From Fasciolopsis buskii (Eukaryota; Platyhelminthes; Trematoda; Plagiorchiida; Fasciolidae), in NCBI GenBank assembly GCA_008360955.1, contig LUCM01000735.1:125966-189965 (forward strand): a stretch of DNA of 64,000 nt. Reading direction: 5' to 3'. Below are positions 1-13,358 of the stretch, piece by piece. The notes below the pieces were generated by a model. The model saw only the letters and a program-made list of their open reading frames with translations. It was not told the origin of the DNA and searched no databases. A program made the translations under genes and the position numbers. Every line of letters begins with the position of its first letter. Within the stretch, counting starts at the first letter, position 1.

Positions 1-4
1 CATC

Positions 5-36
<32 letters not shown>

Positions 37-37
37 G
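5..37. repeat. (TGA)n microsatellite
   Basis: Eleven uninterrupted TGA units sit at the very left edge of the window. The tract continues into a non-repetitive flank with no open frame worth noting. Confidence 0.95.
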
Positions 38-3000
38 TTATGACGATTCGGTCAAGCAACTAATGAGTCAATTGCGAAAACCACTTTCGCTACCGATGAA
101 CGTGGTTTGAAATGACAATATTCCTGAGTCTCAATTTGTAGTTATTTTTGCGAGTTAGTTGTTCCCATTGTTTTTGGTTATCGTTAAATGGTTCACAAAT
201 TAGGACTGAGTGATCCAAACCCTAGAGATCTATATTTCCAATGGATAAACGGACATCACATGGAATAGAACTGTACAAAATGCGTGATAACGGGTGAAAT
301 ATCCCCGGTCATATGTAGCACCTTATTACAATTGTTCTTCGTTGTACTTCCTCATCGATCGAATGAAAATACGTTAAATCCAATTTGCTGTTCACTAAAT
401 CAGTCGGTCAAATAGTGCAGTTTCCTTCGCGTGACAAGTGCTACATTTTACTTCCAATTAATCCTCACCTGTGCATTTCCCTTTTTTGTCCTGAGTGGGC
501 AAGTGACTGGCTACGTCTACACTGTTCTGTGGGATTGCAACCAGTTAGATCCAAACGGTCGAACGCATTTAGCGTAAATCAATAACTGCCTGGACATTTC
601 TTCATTTTGTTGTCGGGATTCGGATGGTTTGGTTAGAATCAGTCCAGTTCAACAATTCGCTCCTTGGACGTTCTAAGCTGAGCAATCAGTCCAGTTTTCC
701 AACTATTGTTAAGTCTAACTTCTCAAGCGCATGCAGGTCTATGGTAAGAAGGCGATAAATAAAATGTTTAAAAAAGTTGAACGATTTACTTATCCTGTAC
801 GAAAGATAGCCTGGCCTTATAGATACCAACGTTTAGTGTAGTTCACATTAATTTATGACTGAGCAATTAGACCGGTGTTTATCTTACTTCACTGTCCACA
901 CCACCCGCGATTTTTTCACCAAGTCAAATTTTGTCCATCTGCTCTGGACGTTCGTACAGATGTATGCACTCAAAAGCACGCACGGACACACGAGTATACC
1001 ATTTCGGACGCTTTCGGACGTCCGTGTGCGTACGGACGCTCCTAAATCAAATGAAAACCTTCCGGTGAGTGTTTCAATTTACCCACGTTGTCACAACTAT
1101 CGGTCCGATCGCACTGGCGTGTGAATGAACGAATGTCTTGTGCGCATAAAACTCTCCTATTCGGCTTCAATTCATCTGCCAAACTGCTCCTATCACCTAA
1201 CAATCCTAGTCACCCTCCCCTCGTGCCTGGTCAGAGGACTTGGATAGACACTACAATCAAATCTACGCGGCCGCCCAGACCCGGGTAAGGAGGATCTAGC
1301 GATGAATGGGAAAGAATGTCAAACTGGTGTGAACACAAAACGGACATTTCGTTTCGTCAGACACCTTGTGTCCCTTTGTCACGGTTGGCTTGGATTAGAA
1401 CGAACGCACGGCTTGAGAATTGATAGCGAGCAAACTCGCGACCGACCAGATGCTCACAATTCGGTATTGGTAAGCTGAACACCACATCCACCCGACACGG
1501 TCCCAATTTATCATAATTTACGGGCACACAAAAGTAACAACGTCGCCAATTTAGCTCTCATCAGTCGCTTGTTAGTTGACTCGTCGAACAGTTATCTCGA
1601 TGTACGTGAACCTGTTCTTGGTGACACACGTGACCGAATCTACACGGACACGATGGAGATGAATAACCAATGAATGTCTAACGAAAGTTCACTAGCATAC
1701 TCGCACATGAGACGTATACAGTTGTTTTGGTTTGAACAAGTTTTAAGTTTAACTCTTCTTTTGTGCACCAAATTTCGTCAAGCAATGGAGAAACGCCGCT
1801 GTCATGATTTACTGACTTATTTCGTGTCCGTTTTCTTTTGTTAACACAAAATTTATCAACCATTAAAGACTTTGCAACCCAAATGATTATTCTTTTGTCT
1901 CGTGGTGAACTTCAAATCATATAAATGAAAACTCGTGAGAAATTTTGTAACCTGTTGTTATGGTCCATTTGTGTCTGATCTGGTTTGTCCACGAATTTCA
2001 ATCGTGATGGTGCGTACAAATTAAATTGTAAAATTTTTGGTAGTCGGAATTTCCGAAAAACGAATTTTGCACTCAAAAAAATTTATTTCAACGCTTTTCC
2101 TTGACGATCCTATCGGTTTCATAGATTAAAACAACATAAATGTTTGAGGGGATACAGATTTCGCTAATTTTATCTGCCGCATCGTTTTGATCGTTGATTT
2201 GAAGGACTTTACGCTCTAGTTAACATCAGTAGATTAAGGTAACCTTTCATCTGAACCGTCGTTAGCAGTTTTTTTCTGTTCAGCGAGTGATTACTGGGAA
2301 CTACTGACTGGCACCACAAGTGAAATGATGCTGAAAGGGACAGCTAACTAGCTGATTGACTCGATGGATTCCTCATCGATTTTCCGTGAACTGATTCTAG
2401 GTGTGCAACGTTATTTGAGACATTCTCCTTACTAGGGCATTCGTTTTCCTACTCATACCGGAATTGACAGCCTAAGATAAATGCGATTAGTGAAAGTGTA
2501 CGTAATTCAAAAGCGCAACCCTTCCTACGAATGCAGATGTATGATGCCAGTGATTAGAACAGTTTTGCAATTCATTTGCCAATTCGTCATTTGTCCTTGT
2601 TCGTCCTGTTTTCGATTCCACGCAATTAGATACATTTCCTCATCTAACCGAATCTTCCTCGACAAAATATTTTCTGATCCCTTCGGATTTGTCAATTTGC
2701 TTCCGGACGATGATTTGTCAGACTACATACACCTCGGAATGAGAGAAGATTCTCGACGATCCCGTCAGACTCAACAGTTCAGAGTGTTCTGAACCGTTAT
2801 TCTTCATCCCTACCAAATGAACTTAATAATCAAGACCATTAGCTGTCAGTATGCACGGACACACATGCGTAACAGAAGTAAGTTGTGTGACATACTAACA
2901 ATCATAGCGGTCTCTTTCCGGAATAATGACTGACTGCCGGCTCTTTGTTTGTTAAGTTTCATTTTATCTATCGACTAAACTTCAGCTAATTTCTGTTTTG

Positions 3001-5884
3001 CTTTTAGTGCCCGTGGACCGGTAGATCATTTTTCAGGGCATTTAACAAAAAGCCTGATTCTGTCGGCAAACAGCAATACGGCAACAGGTCGTCATCCAAG
3101 GCCGGATACTGTTTGTGCAGTAGGTGGATCCAAATGAATTTGCTGATCACTAGCCTTCAAAGGAAATCACATGACCAGTCTAGTTACGGTTATTCTTCTT
3201 AAGATTCTCACCCCCTTGAGGTCGTTGGTCCCAAGCAGCATAGTGCTAACGCCCAAGATTTCCCCTATTACGTTATTTGGGTTAGTCTTAGTGAAATCTT
3301 TAATTGGGAAGCAGATTGAGCAGAAAAGTCCAGTGAAATAGTCGCAACAGCCTAGAAATTCACCTCGGCCAGGGCGAAAGTACGAACAGTGGACATGGAT
3401 GAATGTCCCCTCACAAAAGTCAGAGCAGAAGATTGCGCAGAATGATGTACATTGTTATTTCATCAATAAAGGAAGTAAAACATAAAAGAATCCAACTATG
3501 TTGCAAGTGGGCTTTAAGGTAACAATAAATTTTCACAACCGTGTTAACCGTATGCATAGTGAACTGCACGGGGATTGCTTCATAACACCGGAATGACCAA
3601 GATGCCGATCTTCCATTGAATATATGGATAATTTTTGCTTCCAAAAGAATCCACCCACGAAGTTTCAATATATCCGATAGCTGTTTTGTACATTTCCTCT
3701 AAAGTTTACTGAAACCGGTTGAACTATTCGCGGTGTAGGAAGTCACCATTTTTGACCAAGCCAATTACGCTGATTTTTCTGTTGATTCATTCGAGTACTA
3801 GTTCATCTGGAGTCATCGCATTTTGGGAATTCGACGGGATTATGACTGGACAGGAACCTATGCGGCTGATGGTTTTTAGGCTACGCAAACAAGAACGTAG
3901 GCAAAAATACTCAGGTCACCTCATTGTACAAAAGATAAACCCAAAAGGCCGTAGTAGTAAAAAATGTTCATTTTGATGACAGAAGTGTGAATCAGGCAAG
4001 TGAACACCCATTTATGCACAAATCACAATTCAGGTGGGACAGGGCAAAATCCCATTTAGTGACCGGAGAGTCCCGTATCGGTTGTTTTTCAAAGAAAGCG
4101 AACAAATCAGCTGAAGAGAACGTGAAAGAATTTTCAACTTCTGGTGCTTTGAACTGTCACAAAATCCCCAAAGGCCTATGGAATGAAGTTTGACTTACGT
4201 TCAATGAGTAACACCTGGCCTCTGGTGCATCTCAGTGCACCTGAAGAAACTCGTTCAAGTTATTCCAAGATTGTGATAGGTGTATACTACGAAAAAATTA
4301 AACATATCTTGCATCCCAGGCCTTGATCCTATCTATCAAATGCCTAAATGCTACCCATTAAGGCACAGTGAATGAGAAGCTTACCACTTCCAGTACCAAT
4401 GGTTAAGATGAAGTGTTTATCGAATTCACTAGTGTGCTTTGTATACATAAGAAATACATATGTTACACAGCTGATAACATCAAACCGGCAGACAGCCAAA
4501 TGAATGCAGTGGCAATTCTATTGTGCTCGTGGGCTCCAGGGTTTCGTAATCACGCGCTCCTGGGCTGTAGTCGGAGACTCAACTTAGCGAAATAAACCAC
4601 AACCAACCGCGGGGCAGCAGCTGACCACTCAAGTCATATTTGTCATTCTTTTCCGTTCATGCAGTGCGGGCGGACTAACTGTTGTTTTGTCGTAGTCAGG
4701 AATAGAAGAACAGTGGAGAAAATCCTCAGTAAACGACTCAAACAGGAAAGTTTAGGTGCTGGTGATGCATGTTTCGAATTGGCCAGAAATCTTCGGGGAA
4801 TTTTATGTCCACTATCCTAGTGTTGTACTTGTATAAAACCAACCGCTACGGTTTGGATCACGAAATTTGAAGGACAAGCTACGTGTCTGACGAACACAAA
4901 CACGGTAATTCCCGGAATACGATTAGCAGAAATCATTCTAAAAATGGTAGGACACTCATATTATGAAAGCTATGGTTCATGCACAACAGCTGAATCCTGC
5001 CTAATTCGAACACGAGAGAATCACCCTGGTAATTTCCGGTTACACGAGGCATTCGCGGAGCCACTCCAGGTGGACATGAAGTCTTGAAAGCACATCGGCT
5101 TCAGGAGCAGTACGATCCGAAGTTAATAAATTTAGATGAGGTTATAATGACACAAAAAATGAGAACACTTTTCTATTCGGTACCGTGGGGCCTGAGACAA
5201 GTTCTTTTTTATAAAATGATTTGGGCATGAGCTTGGAGGACATGTTGTGCCCCACAACGATAGGGTTCACTACACCGGGCCGAGGGACCGGCGACCCTGA
5301 CCCTGGAAATTGGAACCTCTTCAAACTCTTTAAGTTTCCAGTTGATCAGATGTGGCAGACAGCCGGGTTACAACGAGCTGCTACCTATCACGAAAGTGAC
5401 CGGCGAATCTAGAATTTGAATCTCTTAACTTTTTGGATGACAGAAACTTAATCCATTTTATCGCCATCGGTTCCACTTGAAAATATCGTTTCCTGACTTC
5501 AGTTTCTCCATCCATAAAGATTCGATAGACATAAGTCATGAAAATCGTTTGCCCATACTGAAAACAAAAAAACTGCCGTACATGAGGATCTTCCCTGGCA
5601 AAGCTGTCCGGTTGGTTAACCTTTGAATATTCCGCTGTCTTTGGTTATCATAAAAGGTGAAAAATTCCCAGTAACAGAAGAAGGATATTCAAAAATTATT
5701 TTGCACCAATAACAGGTCAACCTGAGCCATCATCCTCTGTCGGATATAATATTAACTTTTCCCTCGCAAGTTAATTATGTCTGATTTTTTCCCTGACCAA
5801 AATTGGACAAAAATTAATCAAGAAAGTCTTCCACGTTTTGCTACGGGATTTGATTAAACGAACGGATTTTATGAACTGAATATA
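38..5884. other. Non-coding stretch, no gene recognised
   Basis: No frame here shows a recognisable domain. The longest open frames (for example 2481-2792 on plus and 3719-3976 on plus) are of a length expected by chance and carry no family motif I know. The only local structure is at 1002-1038: the word TTTCGGACG occurs twice, next to the palindrome CGGACGTCCG, and CGTCCGT pairs with ACGGACG across a 6-nt loop. Confidence 0.6.
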
Positions 5885-6035
5885 TTTTATTGTGAACGAT
5901 ATACTGTTAATAATACAGCGTTGTTGATAGGTGTAACGCATCAACTTTTCGACTACCGTGGGTAGTCTTTCTCAAAGCAAGTTTTACGATCAAATGCAAC
6001 GCTGTGTTATTAACATTATATCATTCACAATAAAA
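5885..6035. mobile_element. MITE-like inverted-repeat element
   Basis: The 39-bp ends 5885-5923 and 5997-6035 are inverted repeats of each other with only three mismatches. They bracket a 73-bp centre that contains a 7-bp stem, GACTACC (5951-5957) pairing with GGTAGTC (5961-5967), over a GTG loop. The same centre recurs near 57.0 kb in the opposite orientation, so this is a dispersed repeat and not a chance palindrome. There is no coding capacity and no clear target-site duplication at the flanks. A non-autonomous DNA transposon is the simplest reading. A piece of a larger hairpin-bearing retroelement is the alternative. Confidence 0.65.
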
Positions 6036-7333
6036 ACCAATGCATGGTGCATCGACTTTTCCATACATTCCTTACGTCATTTGGTCCTGAATACAGTTTC
6101 CTCGGGATTGTGTTTTCATTCCTCTAGTGAAGTTTAACGAAGACTTACCAATGAAGAAAAGATTTTCTTGACTCAGTTATTTCATTATTCAAATCGAAAA
6201 TCAAACGACACTTTTAGTTTTGATAATTGCAACAAATACTTTTTTGAATGATATGTAAGACTAACTGCAGATTGAATATCTGAGTTCAAGCTTGGTTGCT
6301 TTTTTGCTCCCCTGATTCTCGGGAACCGTGAAACGAGAGCCGAGTACGGATTTATTTATTTGTTTTTTGACTCAGGCTTCAAAATTAAAACATCAAAAAT
6401 TCCTGACAGTTTGTTTCCTAGTAAACCCCCAAAGGTACCTCGAAATTTGTCTAAACAATTCATTTTTAGTGAGTTACTAAGTGAGGTTTTGCACGTTTGG
6501 GATAATTTTTAAATTGGCAGTTTTTTGCAACGAAAGTGGTAAACATTAGACGGATAATATAAATCACATGATTTGGTACTCGTCGTTTATTGCTATCTTG
6601 ACATGACACAGAAAACCTATCATCTTAGGTTGTAGGCGCCGTTTTCGGTGACGATCACGGTTTCGTTGGGCTTCAGTGTCACCGGGACACGCGCCTCTTC
6701 TTTTTCCTCTTTTCTTGATACGGAAATACGAGGTTAAAGCAGTGACTCAAAACTAATTTTTCTCGTGCCACTAAATAATTTGCAATTCACATGAGGGCCT
6801 AAAAGAGGGACCAGGAAGAAATTAAACATCAAAAATCGTATTATTTGCATATGTCTAGCGTATTTAATAAGTGGAAAAATAAAGATTCTCGATGAGTCAG
6901 CAGAATGTTCTCAGTCGATCCAGTGGAACAAGAAAGCAGATAGTACTTAATAGTTTCAGAGGTATGAACAATTCCATGTTGCGCGTTTACCATTCACTCC
7001 TGCTTTCTGAATTGTAACCTGCTCAGCGCACAAGATGAGGACATGAAGAGTGTGGGAAAAGTGATCGGTAAAGTTTGTAAATGTCTCAGTAAGCTAATCG
7101 AAAACTTCTAGTGTGGTCAATACATTTGTGATCTGCGTTTAACACTGAGAGACTGCGGACGGGGCCTATCGAATGCGATTTGCGTAAATGAGCAACCGGT
7201 TTTTCGTAACCACTACTCCACTGAGACAAAACCACTAGTTGAGATTAAATGGACGACGGAAAATAACCCGAAAATCATTTTCATATATTAGGCTATTTTT
7301 AAGCAGGTATGATGAGTCTAATTTTATACACAG
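6036..7333. other. Non-coding stretch, no gene recognised
   Basis: Nothing recognisable lies between the inverted-repeat element and the candidate exon at 7334. The sequence is AT-rich with scattered poly-T runs and no repeat that I can match elsewhere in the window. Confidence 0.5.
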
Positions 7334-7481
7334 AATAACAATATCCGTTGGATTCTGGTCACTTGGGGTTTGGGCTTACAATGAAAGCGACCGGGCGAGA
7401 CTAGGCAGACGATTAAAACTAATCGATGAGCGTCAACGACATATTGTTTACGGAACACTAGATTTTCTCTCAACTAACTAG
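7334..7481 (+). other. Open frame with weak DCP1-like resemblance (candidate exon)
   Basis: An open frame follows a plausible splice acceptor (pyrimidine-rich, ending ACAG at 7333) and runs to a TAG at 7479-7481. Its peptide includes GVWAYNESDRARL, which resembles the segment of the decapping activator DCP1 (EVH1-like domain) where an aromatic I-W-F-Y motif is followed by an acidic, arginine-containing helix. A CAG|GTATGA donor at 7306/7307 would define a 27-nt intron that keeps frame with upstream codons. The match covers only about 20 residues, no other DCP1 segment was found, and frames of this length occur by chance here. Treat the family label as a guess. Confidence 0.15.
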
Positions 7482-7535
7482 ACCTAGGGGCCCTAGTAGG
7501 GCGGAGCTCAGTGCTACAATCTTGTCACCTCAAAA

Positions 7536-7606
7536 TGTGTACATACGCATGTATGTATACATGTATGCATGTAGGTGTGTGCATGCATGTTTGTCTATGC
7601 ATTCGT
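7536..7606. repeat. ATGT/GTAT-rich low-complexity tract
   Basis: Alternating purine-pyrimidine sequence built from degenerate ATGT, GTAT and GCAT tetranucleotides, such as the run CATGTATGTATACATGTATG. It is a decayed tetranucleotide microsatellite with several small self-complementary words. Confidence 0.75.
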
Positions 7607-9370
7607 TAAATCCTGCCTCGTTCGCTCCGTATGATTCTGCCATAAGATCTTAAATCAAAGAGAAAAGTTGTCTGTCAACATATTCTACGCTACTATTGGA
7701 TAAACAACATACAAATAAAAAGAACATTAGTTGTCTTACATGATGATGTTAGCCCACAGAAGAGTCCATTTCGGTTCACGTCAGTTAATGTCACTTGGGC
7801 GATGCAAATGAATTTTGAATGCTAAGCTGTTTGGTACTTGGCAATAACAATTCCATTGTGTCGCTAATCTTCTCAGAAATATGTGAACACGTGTGAAAAT
7901 TCATGAATGTTTGTCACCAGTTGAAGACAACCGAGGTGAAAAATCAACACTTTCTCCTTCATTTCCGAGTTCATCCGTCCTGCTTATTCCAGTTTTGTTC
8001 ATAAACTAGCAAAGTGAATGTACTAATTCACTGAAATGAAATCAAGTGAAAAATTGAAGGAGTTTCAATCTCTCCGTTGTACTGAGCCCTGCTTGTATCA
8101 AAACTAACGCGACTGAACCACTGAGCTACTTGCTGCAAACTGTTATATGAGAGTCAAAAGAGACTGTAGAGAAAATAAATGACTGTCACGAAGAATGCTC
8201 ACTAATTATCTTGGAAGCTGCCATGATTACGCGCAGATCTAGAAAATTCAATCGATTGAGTGAACAACATCGTAGAGACAAAGTGATAAGATCTAGGAAC
8301 AAATATTTGCCTCGGCCAATCACTATGCGTGATTTAAGTTATACCAAAAATATTTTCTCAGACTTTAGTTTAGATTATGAAATCATCAGCGGCATCAACG
8401 CATAGGTCAGTATTCCGTTGGATTCAATAATCTGTCAGTTTGAATTAACTAAACATTACATTTCACTTAGTTATCGAACCTCGAACTGATGTTTTTCCTG
8501 TTTCGCGGTTGTTATCAATTTCTGAATCGGACCACCTGATATTCACTCGGTGTGCGTAGGACGTGTTTCTCTGCTACCATCACTTTTGTGCCTCTGTTCG
8601 GATTCGGTTAATAGCTGTAGGAGACTTTTTGTCTTCGTTGTTTCTTGGCTTGTCTACTCAGAATCACTAGGATAACAAGCCCTGACAGTCCGGTTACATT
8701 TCGAATGACAGTGTCTGAAATCGAAGAAATTAGACCAGCACTATACAGGTTGACACAAACGAACTGATAGGCCGTCACTCAACTGAACTGAGTTTTTTTA
8801 CCATATGCAACCTCCCGACAATCAAACAGAGGGATAATTCGTGTCCTGTTGGTCATTCCCAACACAGACCATGTCGATATTTGTTTAGCCACTTGTGTAC
8901 GCTTCTGGGTAACGAGAAAACAGAAGAGACTGGTTAAATGACAGTTTATTTCTTTCCAGGATACAAGAAATGCATGTCAGTAGGAAGGCGAAACCTAAAC
9001 TTACATTGTATTGGACTTGGCCTAACCGAGACAATCTGTAACGATTCTTTGAACAGAATCTGATTTGAAAATTTATTCACTAAAAAATCCAATATTCTGA
9101 CATTAAATGAGGCTAGCTGCACATTTGTCAGAATTCTGTTACTGCTAGTCCTGGGAACTTTAATAATGCATGTCAAATACATAGTAGTGCAATGTAGGAA
9201 TACACACACACAGGCGTACGAACGCCAGTAATATGGCGTGAAATTTTGAGTTGATGCGAAGATGCGACTGCTTTATCTACCCGTAAATCCAGTGACATCA
9301 TTCAAGGGGTTTAAAGTTGAAGGTTACCAGGACGATTGAACTGTCAACTTTAGGCACCGTTCTAACTGCA
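7607..9370. other. Non-coding stretch, no gene recognised
   Basis: Short open frames on both strands (for example 8211-8405 plus and 8946-9209 minus) have no recognisable domain. The plus frame ends in TAG immediately before a GTCAGT word that could be mistaken for a splice donor. I see no repeat copy here. Confidence 0.5.
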
Positions 9371-9448
9371 ACGGGTCAGTTGGCCAATTAATTTCCCAGA
9401 CAGTTCAGCGATCGCGAGAGAGACCTGTGATCGCTGTGTCGAATCCAG
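9371..9448 (+). mobile_element. tRNA-derived SINE-like element
   Basis: An A-box-like word (GGTCAGTTGGCC near 9375) is followed about 50 nt later by a B-box-like word, GTGTCGAATCCAGG. Between them CAGCGATC (9406-9413) pairs perfectly with GATCGCTG (9429-9436). The arrangement is that of a decayed tRNA-related Pol III promoter. The acceptor stem is not convincing, so this is not a functional tRNA gene. Confidence 0.4.
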
Positions 9449-12400
9449 GGTAAATTAAACAAAAACGAAAGCACTTGCTACGAATCGTACGAAATTGAGA
9501 GCACTCACGAAGAACTGAAGTTGAAACGGTCAGAGTTGAAGTGAACCACATGATATAAGTTCGAAAACGAACATTTCTTGTTGCGCTTTCATACGTAACG
9601 GGAAGGCCATTGACTCCGCTTCGACTGTCACGCAGATTTCGGAATGTCTTAATCGTGACCCAGTTTTCTTCTCCTTACACTATCTGACTATTCGAGCCCC
9701 TGAAACACTATAGTGTAATGTTATTTGGTTCGAGACTTTCTCGTCACCAATAAGCTATTTCTTCCGTAAAATATTCATGATGAAAAGGGGAAACCTTGGT
9801 GACAGTTAATGGTTTACGTCCTTGCAGGCTACTATTTTCCATATCCCTGCTACTAAATAGTGTCAGGTAAAACAAACCAACTTGTCCATTTTGGTTGCAA
9901 TCTGTATATGAGGGTTTTTGAATAATACCTCTTTGTGTGTGCATGCACGTGCCTATGAACCTGTGTAAGTTTAAATGGAGGCCAAGCTTGGTCAAATTGG
10001 AAACGACGAATAGTGTAACGCATCAGTGCACAGGACTGATTAAACTGAGAATGCCGCTTATTAGCATAATCGACCGTCGATTCGTTGAGTCTTGGATTGC
10101 TCGATCCAATTTCGTCTATTTGTTCTCTTCCTTACTTGTTAGGTCCCTTTTCGAGGGCCCCATGTTTGTTATAAGGACCGAATTACTATCTTCCCTCGTC
10201 TATCCTCCAATTAGAGGAAAATTCAGAGAGAACACTCTGTGCCATGTTAAAAGTTGATATCACAATCGTATATTTATTCCATCTCTTAAGAACTAGTTTT
10301 GTGTTCCAGTTCACACCCCCCTCACCAATTCAAGAAGGCATAAAACACATCAGGTAAACTGGGATAAACTTGATAGTTTTTGATTCCAGCAGGTCAACGA
10401 AAAATAAGTTGTAATTAAATGAAGTGCTGAGCGCGGAAACCTAACTCGGAATCAGTCCTAGCTCACACACCTGCCCAAAAAATGGTCACTTTCGTTTTTC
10501 GGACTCTAATTTCCAACCCGCCGAAATGAACACCAAGGGCTGACTGTGTAGCTGCGATTCCTTGAATTAAATCCACTTCCAGTGATGTGTGTTTGCGTGT
10601 CTTTTGTCTTTTGTTTTCTTTGGGTGAGCCTACTAGATTCTGCCTAACTAGCAGAGGTTAAAAATGACTCGAAGTGGATAAACAAGGGGCATTTTCTAAA
10701 AAAAGAAAATTGACGACCGAGCCTGAAATTCGCCGATAGTGTTGTCGAATAAAGTGAACAACGATAAATTCACAACACGGGCACTCGCCGGAATGGTCAA
10801 CTTGAGTTCATTGATGAGCTATGTGTGCGCCCTACTCATCACGGTTTTCTTCCCTTCATGATGGTTATACATAAAATCTGCAGAAAGTGTTACTCTTCTG
10901 TTACCTTGAATTTTTTACATCACAACGCATAGAGAATGGAATAAATCATGTATGATATTGTTTGAATGTGCGAATAAGTGTGGCCTTCAGCCTTAGCTCG
11001 GACATTCGTCTCCAAATTATCATGCCACTGGATAGGTAGAGGCTGTCATCTCACTGACATGATCGCTTGAATCGCGAGCTCCCAGGAGTCTGAATGTAAC
11101 TGACCGACTCCATTTCTCGGGACGGCGAATCTGAGGTTTCTGTGGTTAATATACTACGATAATAAACAATGTTGAATGCAAAAATGACGTTGTAGAACTG
11201 CCGTTAGAGCACTCAGGTAAGCTCTACAACGTGCGGCGTTTTCCGTCGTGAAGAAACCAAAGACCACAATATAAGCATTCCTCTCGTCTGTTACTGTGCC
11301 GGAAAAGCTCCCTAGGCCTTTCGGTGCCCCAAAAATGGCAGAATGTAACTAAACAACAGGAAGAAATGTGATTTATTCATAGGGAATTTTTGGCCGGACT
11401 AATGAGAGGCTTACTCCACTAAATAACCGGGTAACATCAATAGGAATACCAGGGTGTCGTAATTCACCCTACCAGCTATTTCAGAGCTCACCAAGCAAAC
11501 GTCATCTTAAACTGAACTTACTTGTTGACAGCGAGTGTCTTGTTACTTCATGAAATCGATGACCGGACTTAGAATTGATTAATGTATCGGAATTGGTTTT
11601 TCCATGAAAATGACATTTAATACGGGTGGCCTGATAGCCAAACAATAAGAATATGTTCATCCAATCATCCGCAATACATAATTCTTCGAATAACAGAAAT
11701 GGACGTTTCAAAACTTACTGCCGTTCTGTTCGGAAACGAAAACACTTACCTTTCAACACATCGAGTATTTAACCTTTGGACGAGTGAGGCGAAAGAGCGG
11801 ATGATGTCAATGAGATTAAAGTCGGACTGGACTTTTTTTATCATAATTTATCATCAAAGCGCAACCAGCGTTAGATTTAACAGATTGCTGGCCAACTGCC
11901 CTAATAATCTCGAGATCGGTCGTATCCTTCAATGGATACTTTGTTCTTTCCATTTCTAAACGATAACATCGCTTGTACTATTGTATTGAACTGGATAGTG
12001 TTTAGGACTTGAACGACAGTGTCAAATGAGTTTTTCGTCCATTTTTCGGACCGTTGTCACGTGCTGAGTTTGTCGAATAAATTCCCCAGCAACATATATG
12101 CAGAAATTAAAAATGAGGACTTGGAGCCTCTCCGACGCAAAACGGCTTCGTATGGCGGAACTAGTTTAGTTATCATCCCTTTTGACGTTTTACATTTTAA
12201 ATTTGCTAATGCTGCATTCACTTTTAAGCGGCAAGTCGTGAGATTTTCCTACGATTTTCACATTAGTCATATGCATAACTTTATCAAGCAACAATCATTT
12301 ACCTATTCATTTGCAAATGATAATAATAATGAATGGTACTCATTTAATCGTTCATTCATTTATCTACTCACTCAATCAGTCACTCTGAGTTCTTTCACAT

Positions 12401-13090
12401 TTCCATGGGACCTGTCATTCAGAATTGTCCATTTCCCCGTGCTCTTTTTCGTCCTTGACGCGATGGTCACACGGACGAAGTCGCAATTTAGGCAATGTGA
12501 CTCATTCAGGCCACAGTTTTTACAGTGACCGGAGGGTAGTTTTTACACAATCGGCGCGGACGGCATAACACCGGGACGGGCATGAGAACACACTGTCAAC
12601 CAGGTTTCGTGGGAAAATGGTACTCGACACAGGACAATGAACATACTATTTGTACGTAACCCGCCACTTCATCCCATCTGATCGGTGGACTAATTTGCCC
12701 AGTTTTTTCTGGCTTTGCTCTCTTTCTCTGCGAATACATTAAGCGTGTTCATCGGCCGAAACCGTATCCAGATTTCCACAACTTTTCAGCATCATCAAAT
12801 TTCAGATACACCAATCAACTAGTGATAAAAAAGCAAATGAGTATGCACAGTTTGTTTGGACTGTAGACTAATAATAAATACAGCCGTATTTGGAGAAATT
12901 CGACACTGTGTTACATACCCTAATGGGAGTTTAAAATAAGCTAATTCCGTCTAGAGTCAATTGTCACACACGATAATTTGTCATATCTCCTGAAGTTTTC
13001 GCCTTGTCATACAGTCGCAGTTGAGTTTAGTCTGTTCCGATGCTTTAACAGGTGAGTTGGCGTCGAACGCCTGTTGGCAGCCTTGCGGTC
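9449..13090. other. Non-coding stretch, no gene recognised
   Basis: It contains the longest uninterrupted open frame of the window (12019-12528 plus, 169 codons). That frame translates to a composition rich in F, S, N and H with no motif, overlapping an ATTC/ACTC-rich low-complexity patch at about 12290-12380. I read it as a chance frame. No repeat family member was recognised. Confidence 0.5.
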
Positions 13091-13304
13091 TCATTTGCAT
13101 GGATAGGTTAACCGAATCGATGGAACTGAATAAAGTTCTTCTTCTGTGTCCAGCCTGTTAATACTCATCAGAATCACGCAAGCAGGTGACCTACTGCTAT
13201 CCATTATTTTATTGGTGGCATATTTTCCGTTCGTTTGTTTATTCCGTCTTTTGGTGCATTTTCCGGTCATCGCCATCCGTCTGACTTTTGTTAGCTCCTT
13301 ATGA
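13091..13304 (-). CDS. Candidate terminal exon, unknown protein (exon 2 of 2)
   Basis: A strong acceptor (pyrimidine-rich, ending CCCGACAG) precedes 13304. The first base T completes the arginine codon left by the upstream candidate exon, and the frame then stays open for 70 codons to a TGA at 13091. The peptide starts with a basic segment containing KCTKRRNKQTNGK, suggestive of a nuclear or nucleic-acid-binding tail but not diagnostic. No AATAAA was seen close downstream, which weakens the reading as a 3' end. The alternative is a chance frame. Antisense sequence shows nothing better. Confidence 0.28.
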
Positions 13305-13358
13305 CTGTCGGGAAAATGTTTGAAATCTTAGTGGTAGGTGGCTAACTGAATGACATAC

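Noticed and set aside
12019..12528. Longest open frame in the window (169 codons, plus strand)
   Set aside because: No motif, F/S/N/H-rich composition and overlap with an ATTC-rich low-complexity patch. Several frames of this size are expected by chance in 64 kb of AT-leaning sequence.
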